NCBI RefSeq assembly: GCF_003086295.3
Contig: NC_092050.1
Coordinates: 144,367,699 to 144,431,698, forward strand
DNA: 64,000 nucleotides
Source of the DNA: Arachis hypogaea
Lineage: Eukaryota > Streptophyta > Magnoliopsida > Fabales > Fabaceae
Reading direction: 5' to 3'
The position numbers were made by a program, and so were the translations under genes. Below are positions 59,307 through 64,000 of this stretch, piece after piece. Each line of letters starts with the position of its first letter. Position 1 is the stretch's first letter. The notes under the pieces are model-generated. The model saw nothing but the letters and a program-made list of their open reading frames with translations. It was not told where the DNA came from and made no database searches.

Positions 59307-62300
59307 ATGGGGGACGATCCGGCACGGTTATATCGCTTGAACGGAGTCGCTCATATAGCCGGGGTCATCAACGATGAGGTTAGTACGGAAATATTTTTTA
59401 TTATAGCGGTATTTGTGACTTAGTAGTTTTGCATGTGGGTTAGATGGTGGTATATGTTAGTGGTTTATGTAGGTGGTTTATGTTAGTGGTTTAAGTTAGC
59501 GGTTTAAGTTAGTGGTTTATGTTAGTGGTTTAGGTTGGTGGTTTAGGGTAGTGGTTTATGTTAGTGGTTTAAGTTAGTGGTTTAAGTTAGTGGTTTTTGT
59601 TAGTGGTTTATTTTGGTGGTTTATGTTACCGGTTTTTGTGAGTGGTTTATGCAAGCGGTTTATTTGAGTGGTTTAGGGTAGGTGATTTTCGTTAGTGGTT
59701 TTATGTTGGTGATTTGTTTGACTTGTTTGATTGTAGTTGTTTTACGCTAGATGTTTTATGTAAACCGGTTTAGTTAAGGTTTTTCTTGTTAGTGGATCTC
59801 GTTAAGCCGGTTTATGTTAACGGCTTAGTTGTGCGGTATATGGGTTTGTTTTCCAGTTGCTTATCTTTAATGTAATGTTATGCGGTTTTATTTAGCAGAA
59901 TGGTTTGTTGATGATTTATCGCGTTGCTTACGGTTGTGGTTGGTTTTTAAACTGGTTTTAACTATGCGGTTCATTACTACTCGCAGCCCCAGCGATGCAT
60001 TAGGAGCATGCGGCGGCAGCAGGGCATGCGACTTGATGATAGATACGTTCCGTACTTGCAGATGGCAGGTCTATACCATCTTGCAAGGTTGAACGACCGA
60101 TGGTTCCGGCTAGACGAGGCCCTTGTCAGTGCATTCGTAGAGCGATGGCGTCCCGAGACGCACACGTTTCATATGTCGTTCGGAGAGTGCACTATCACAC
60201 TCCAGGACGTGGCATACCAGCTGGGTTTGCCAGTGGACGGCCGTTACGTGAGCGGGTGCCTGTCAGAGTTCCATATATACATCGAGGGTGGCCGTCCAGC
60301 CTGGGTCTGGTTCCAGGAGTTGCTCGGAGTTATACCTCCTCCTAGTCAGGTTCAGAAGTACGCCGTGAACTGCAGCTGGTTTCAGGAGACTTTTGGCGAG
60401 TGCCCGGAGGATGCAGATGAGGAGACTGTGCGCCGATATGCCCGTGCGTACATCATGATGTTGTTGGGCACGCAGCTGTTCGCGGACAAGTCCGGGAACC
60501 GGATTCACATCAGATGGCTTCCGTACCTAGCGAGGCTGGAGGAGCTGGGTACCTACAGCTGGGGTTCTGCAGCACTGGCTTGGTTGTACCGTTGCATGTG
60601 CCGAGTGGCGAACAGACATGTCGTCAAGTTAGCCGGCCCGCTTCAGCTACTTCAGTCTTGGATCTTTTGGCGCTTTCCTCGGTTTAGGCCTGCAGGATAT
60701 GAGACGTTCAGCTAGCCGTTGGCCTCGAGGTACTAGAAACGGCCTTATCTGTTTCAATTTTACACACATCACTGCATTTCATTAATAGTCTATTGCATAC
60801 TCTAAACACATATTTCAGTTGATGTAACACATGTGTATGTTGCAGATGGTCAGGTTACAACCCTTCCGGGAGCGAGAAGGGTCCTAGAGTGGCGATGTGG
60901 AGGCTCAGGATAGACCGATTACAGGACAGGGAGGTGAGTATGCAAGTTAACAAGTGTCCTTTTATAAGCAAGATTTTCTATTTGGTTCCAACAGTTGCCC
61001 TGACAAGAATGGCTTCCTTGTGTTGTGCAGTTCATATGGATGCCGTACAGTAGCCCCGACGTACTTCAGGTTTTGCATCCGGAGGTTTTGGAGCCTCGGC
61101 ATATGGCGTTGTGGCGCTCTGTGACCGCGCTGATCTACTTTGCTGTCATAGAGTGGCATCAGATAGATCGTGTTCTTCCGCAGTTTGGAGGGGTTCAGCC
61201 CCCTCTGCTTTCCGTCCTGAACATCGACTTTCTGATGTCCAAGGATGGTAGAGGTGGTGATCGGTGGTTCCCGTCTTATTTGGAGAAGTGGCATCTCTAC
61301 TGGGACTCTCGTCAGGAGAGTGTGCTGAGGTTCGACGTTGTTGCCGACCCCGGACCGTCGCATGAGTTCCTTGATTGGTGGAGTCAGCATGGGAAGAGGT
61401 TCTTGTCTCCGGACACACAGCTGGGGGATCCTAGAGCAGTTTCGGTTCCAGTTGAGGCGTCACAGCGAGGTCCGGGGCGAGTTCCTGACATGGATCGTCC
61501 TGAGGACGTGCCGGACAGGCGTAGGGTTGAGAGGAGGATGGGTGTGGGGACACGGCGGAGCCAGCGTGAGTTTAGGTGGCCTGATCATGGTATGGACGAT
61601 GATCACGACGCCGGTCCAGTTAGAGGCGGACGACGAGCTCAGGGAGGTAGGGCGAGGGGGCATGCTGACCGTGGGGACGACGACGATGATCAGCATGGGC
61701 CCGTTGGCGGGGGTGGTTCAGGGGCTGTTGCAGCTACGGGTACTAGTACACACGATGGCGGTCATGTGGATGAGTGGTATGGTACAGGGATGGGTGACGG
61801 GGCTGACACGGGTGACGCTGGACTTGGATCGGGCCCTCTTGGACATTACTTCGTAGGTGTGCCAGCCGATGACCAGCCTGAGCAGGGGGGTACACCTTGG
61901 GTTATCCCGGGTTCACAGTGGTCAGACTTTATTGGGTCCGAGACGCTTGTTGGGGACTTCGGGAGTCCACGCTTCCTAGAGGAGATCAGCGCCATCATGC
62001 AGGGGAACATCACTCCCCGCAGTGGTGGTCAGAGCTCAGGCACACAGGCCCCGTTAGATGTTGATCTGAACGAGCCTCCATCGTCATCTGGTGGTCAGTA
62101 GTTCTGTCTCGGAGGTACCCCTCCATCCGCCTTCACCGCTGCATCACAGTCTGTCGCAGGGGTGGCTGCGGCACCCCTGCATGTTGCGCCACCTGCACAG
62201 CCTGCCCCGCAGGAGGATGGGGATGACATCGAGGATGAGGAGCCGTTTATCCGCCGAGGTCAGAGGGCACGGGTAGCCCGTCGCTGTGGTACTGGATCGC

Positions 62301-62314
62301 ATCTGTTTAGATGA
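59307..62314 (+). pseudogene. Plant mobile domain (PMD) gene of element 3, two nonsense codons
   Basis: Exons 59307-59378, 59987-60729, 60846-60933 and 61031-62314 (phases 0, 2, 0). It begins MGDDPARLYRLNG; the PMD core covers [56 protein letters not shown] and later FAVIEWHQIDRVLPQFG. The C-terminal third is Gly/Asp/Arg-rich and contains an EAR-type DLNEPP at 62063-62080. Stops: TAG at 60713-60715 where element 1 has TGG (FSWPLAS), and TAG at 62099-62101, after which the frame stays open for 70 codons to RRCGTGSHLFR-stop. The first would truncate the protein to about 265 residues. Function in transposons is unknown; host PMD proteins (MAIL1/MAIN) act in nuclear silencing. Confidence 0.8.
59440..59720. 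repeat. Minisatellite in PMD intron 1 (element 3)
   Basis: Units of 13-14 bases, GTGGTTTATGTTA with variants, about 20 in a row. Reverse complement of the repeat at 2570-3060 in the same intron of element 1. Confidence 0.85.
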
Positions 62315-62662
62315 TGCACGTTTCATGTATTTTTTTCCTATGGTTCAGTCGTGTATGATAACGATATGTACTTTCCTTGTTATGTTGTAGTCTATTTACC
62401 TATGTTATTTGTTATTTGTGTTGTGGGACATTGACTATTTATAATCATCGAATCATGAAACAGTTTAGTGTTTACCTTTGCATATTAAAATTTGCATCGA
62501 CGGAACTTGTAGCAGTATTCATAATGAAAGACAACATATTCATTACTACTCACAACAATCAAAGTACAATGTATAAAGATCAAACAGTTACATACGTGCT
62601 AAGACATTGCATCTAACAGGAAAACTAAAATGTAAATAATAGTAACACTAACTACATGCCCA

Positions 62663-64000
62663 CTAATGACGTCCTGCCTGAGACGATCCTCCAACCTGTG
62701 GGCAACAACGTCGTGTGTGTCCGGGTTGGCGACATAGGCCGCACCTCTTTGGCCGATTCGGATCTGCCTCGTCCATATTCGTCCGTATCATTGTGGATCT
62801 AGGACGACCCTCTCTCGCACGCCTCCTGTCAGGGTCCGGAATCACCGTGGGCCCGTCGTAAGGTGGCCAGAAGCCCTCCGGGATCGGAGGTGTGAATCCC
62901 ATCCGATACACACTGAACACCGAGCTAATCTGATAGACGCTGTGAACGTAAGAGGTCCAGGTGAGCCGTGAGTAGGCACAGCATGCAAGTGCGTGCTGAC
63001 ACGGGAAATGAAGCGCCTGGAAGTACCCGCAGTCACATGTCCACGATGCAAGCGATACTCTATAGGTACCCAAGGAGAAAGAACCAGTAGGAGTGGTCTC
63101 TGCTACGGTGAACTCGGAGTTATCCCGGTCATACAACGTCACCGTGAAGCACCTGGCCGTCTTCAAGTTGGCCTCAATACACTTCACCAAATGCTGACTG
63201 AATTGTTGTCCGGTTCCCATCTGCGCCTCAGCCTCTCTCCCCTTGCGGACAAAGAGTTCCGCAAGCCTACAATATGTTGCCTTCACCAGGGATGCTACAG
63301 GGAGATTTCTGACCCCCTTGAGGATTGAATTCACACACTCGGAGATGTTCGTCATCATGTGACCAAATCTCCGACCCTCATCACGATGCTGAGTCCACAA
63401 GGAGTAGTCAATCCGGTTCGCCCAGTCACACATCGCCGGGTCTTCAGACCGAAGAATATCAAACCAGTAATCAAATTCAACCTCGGTCTTCGCATACGCC
63501 GCATTGACTAGTAGCCTCCTAGCATCTTTGCCCTTGAAGGTAAGGGCAAAATTAGCCGCTACGTGTCGTATGCAGAATGCACGGTACGCAGATGGCAGTA
63601 ACCAACCTCCGTCTGGGGCCTCAAGCGCAGCCTTGATGCCGTTGTGCCTGTCCGATATTACCAGCAGACCGGGCTGCGGGGTCACGTGCTCTCGAAGATG
63701 CGAGAGAAAGAATGTCCAGGACTCTGCATTCTCACCCTCCACCAGGGCGAATGCGACTGGTAGAATGTTGGAGTTCCCGTCCTGTGCAATTGCGATGAGC
63801 AACGTTCCCCCATACTTCCCATACAGATGTGTGCCGTCAATGCTGACTAGCGGCTTGCAATGACGGAATGCCTCGATGCACGGAGAGAAAGTCCAGAAAA
63901 GTCTGTGGAAATACGCTTGAGACTCGTCCACCTGTCCTCCAACTCGAACCGGGCTCGTTCTCAGGACCGCAACACTTCCAGGCATCGTCAGCTGGAACCC
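62663..64000 (-). CDS. mudrA transposase of element 3, 5' end outside the window
   Basis: Open from the window edge (GFQLTMPGSV...) to the stop at 62663, 445 visible residues. The N-terminal DNA-binding part is off the window. Domains: MULE DDE transposase with DGTHLYGKYGG (first Asp), SDRHNG (second Asp) and ECVNSILKG (likely catalytic Glu region), a SWIM finger CDCGYFQALHFPCQH, and a CCHC knuckle CGLCRQPGHTRRCCP near the end. Role in the family: binds the TIRs and cuts and joins DNA. It is convergent with the PMD gene, with about 350 bases between them. No damage is visible in this part, unlike the copies at 1345 and 27989. Confidence 0.9.
   Translation of the reverse strand, partial: GFQLTMPGSVAVLRTSPVRVGGQVDESQAYFHRLFWTFSPCIEAFRHCKPLVSIDGTHLYGKYGGTLLIAIAQDGNSNILPVAFALVEGENAESWTFFLSHLREHVTPQPGLLVISDRHNGIKAALEAPDGGWLLPSAYRAFCIRHVAANFALTFKGKDARRLLVNAAYAKTEVEFDYWFDILRSEDPAMCDWANRIDYSLWTQHRDEGRRFGHMMTNISECVNSILKGVRNLPVASLVKATYCRLAELFVRKGREAEAQMGTGQQFSQHLVKCIEANLKTARCFTVTLYDRDNSEFTVAETTPTGSFSLGTYRVSLASWTCDCGYFQALHFPCQHALACCAYSRLTWTSYVHSVYQISSVFSVYRMGFTPPIPEGFWPPYDGPTVIPDPDRRRAREGRPRSTMIRTNMDEADPNRPKRCGLCRQPGHTRRCCPQVGGSSQAGRH

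Larger units (their letters stand above)
58836..64000. mobile_element. PMD-carrying MULE, element 3 (runs off the window)
   Basis: The left TIR starts GGACAAAAAAC near 58836 and aligns with the reverse complement of the end of element 1 (3683 inward) through ATAAGCCAAGG and GAAAATCGTTTCAGCAAT. A palindrome array, the PMD gene on plus and mudrA on minus follow. The right TIR lies beyond the window. mudrA shows no stop in the visible part, but PMD has two nonsense codons. Confidence 0.85.

Noticed and set aside
59300..59720. Telomere-like repeat (TTTAGG-like units)
   Set aside because: The unit is 13-14 bases with GTGGTTTATG, not the 7-base TTTAGGG, and it is confined to a PMD intron.
61338..61856. 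172-residue plus-strand frame
   Set aside because: An alternative frame over PMD exon 4. The 61031-62101 frame carries the conserved motifs and correct splice phase.
1..64000. CRISPR arrays, bacterial operons or prophage
   Set aside because: Repeats are palindromic transposon ends and minisatellites. Genes are spliced and plant-type throughout.

Overview
This is plant nuclear DNA: AT-rich, with intron-containing genes, GT-AG splice junctions, and dense nested transposons. The protein families (FT-type PEBP, LRK10L-1-type kinases, an APO protein, PMD-carrying MULEs) fit a dicot. The repeat vocabulary (an LTR rich in CTGGCGTT-type palindromes, and MULE ends built from TTCGAACC and AATCGTCC units) suggests a legume, most likely Arachis; that genus call rests on memory of such repeats, not on a search.

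Layout. 1-1340: 3' part of a Ty3-gypsy LTR plus a decayed primer-binding site. 1345-3683: an internally deleted MULE carrying mudrA and plant-mobile-domain (PMD) fragments. 3684-8383: intergenic, with a 1.7 kb foldback element and a SINE-like relic. 8384-11624: a 3.2 kb inverted-repeat element that ends about 115 bp before the TATA box of an apparently intact FLOWERING LOCUS T-like gene (four exons, 11860-18706, with a 5.2 kb third intron). 18707-22634: repeats. 22635-24674: an LRK10L-like kinase. 25448-26033: a small inverted-repeat element. 27490-33610: a second MULE with convergent mudrA and PMD pseudogenes. 34002-45331: a kinase cluster arranged as a large inverted duplication. 46176-51000: a MITE, then a palindromic BED-finger transposon relic with nested MITEs. 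51746-53335: an APO-family organelle protein gene. 56828-58046: a SINE and a 5'-truncated LINE. 58836-64000: a third MULE, running off the window, with convergent PMD and mudrA genes.

The kinase cluster is the most interesting part. On the minus strand, four exons (42814-40188) join in frame into a 633-residue protein: a pseudokinase (catalytic Lys to Glu, HRD to HHN, DFG to GLH) fused to a kinase with all catalytic motifs present. The plus-strand mirror copy (36229-39532) has the same exon phases, including the intron that joins the two kinase domains, but carries two frameshifts. Outside this pair lie a single-kinase gene (44174-45331) and its decayed mirror copy (34002-34925). None of the models has a visible ectodomain or membrane span. 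The pseudokinase-kinase layout resembles the tandem kinase proteins known from cereal disease resistance; that functional parallel is inference.

The three MULEs share one plan, a TIR, a PMD gene and a convergent mudrA, but each PMD or mudrA reading frame examined closely is broken, apart from the visible part of the last mudrA.
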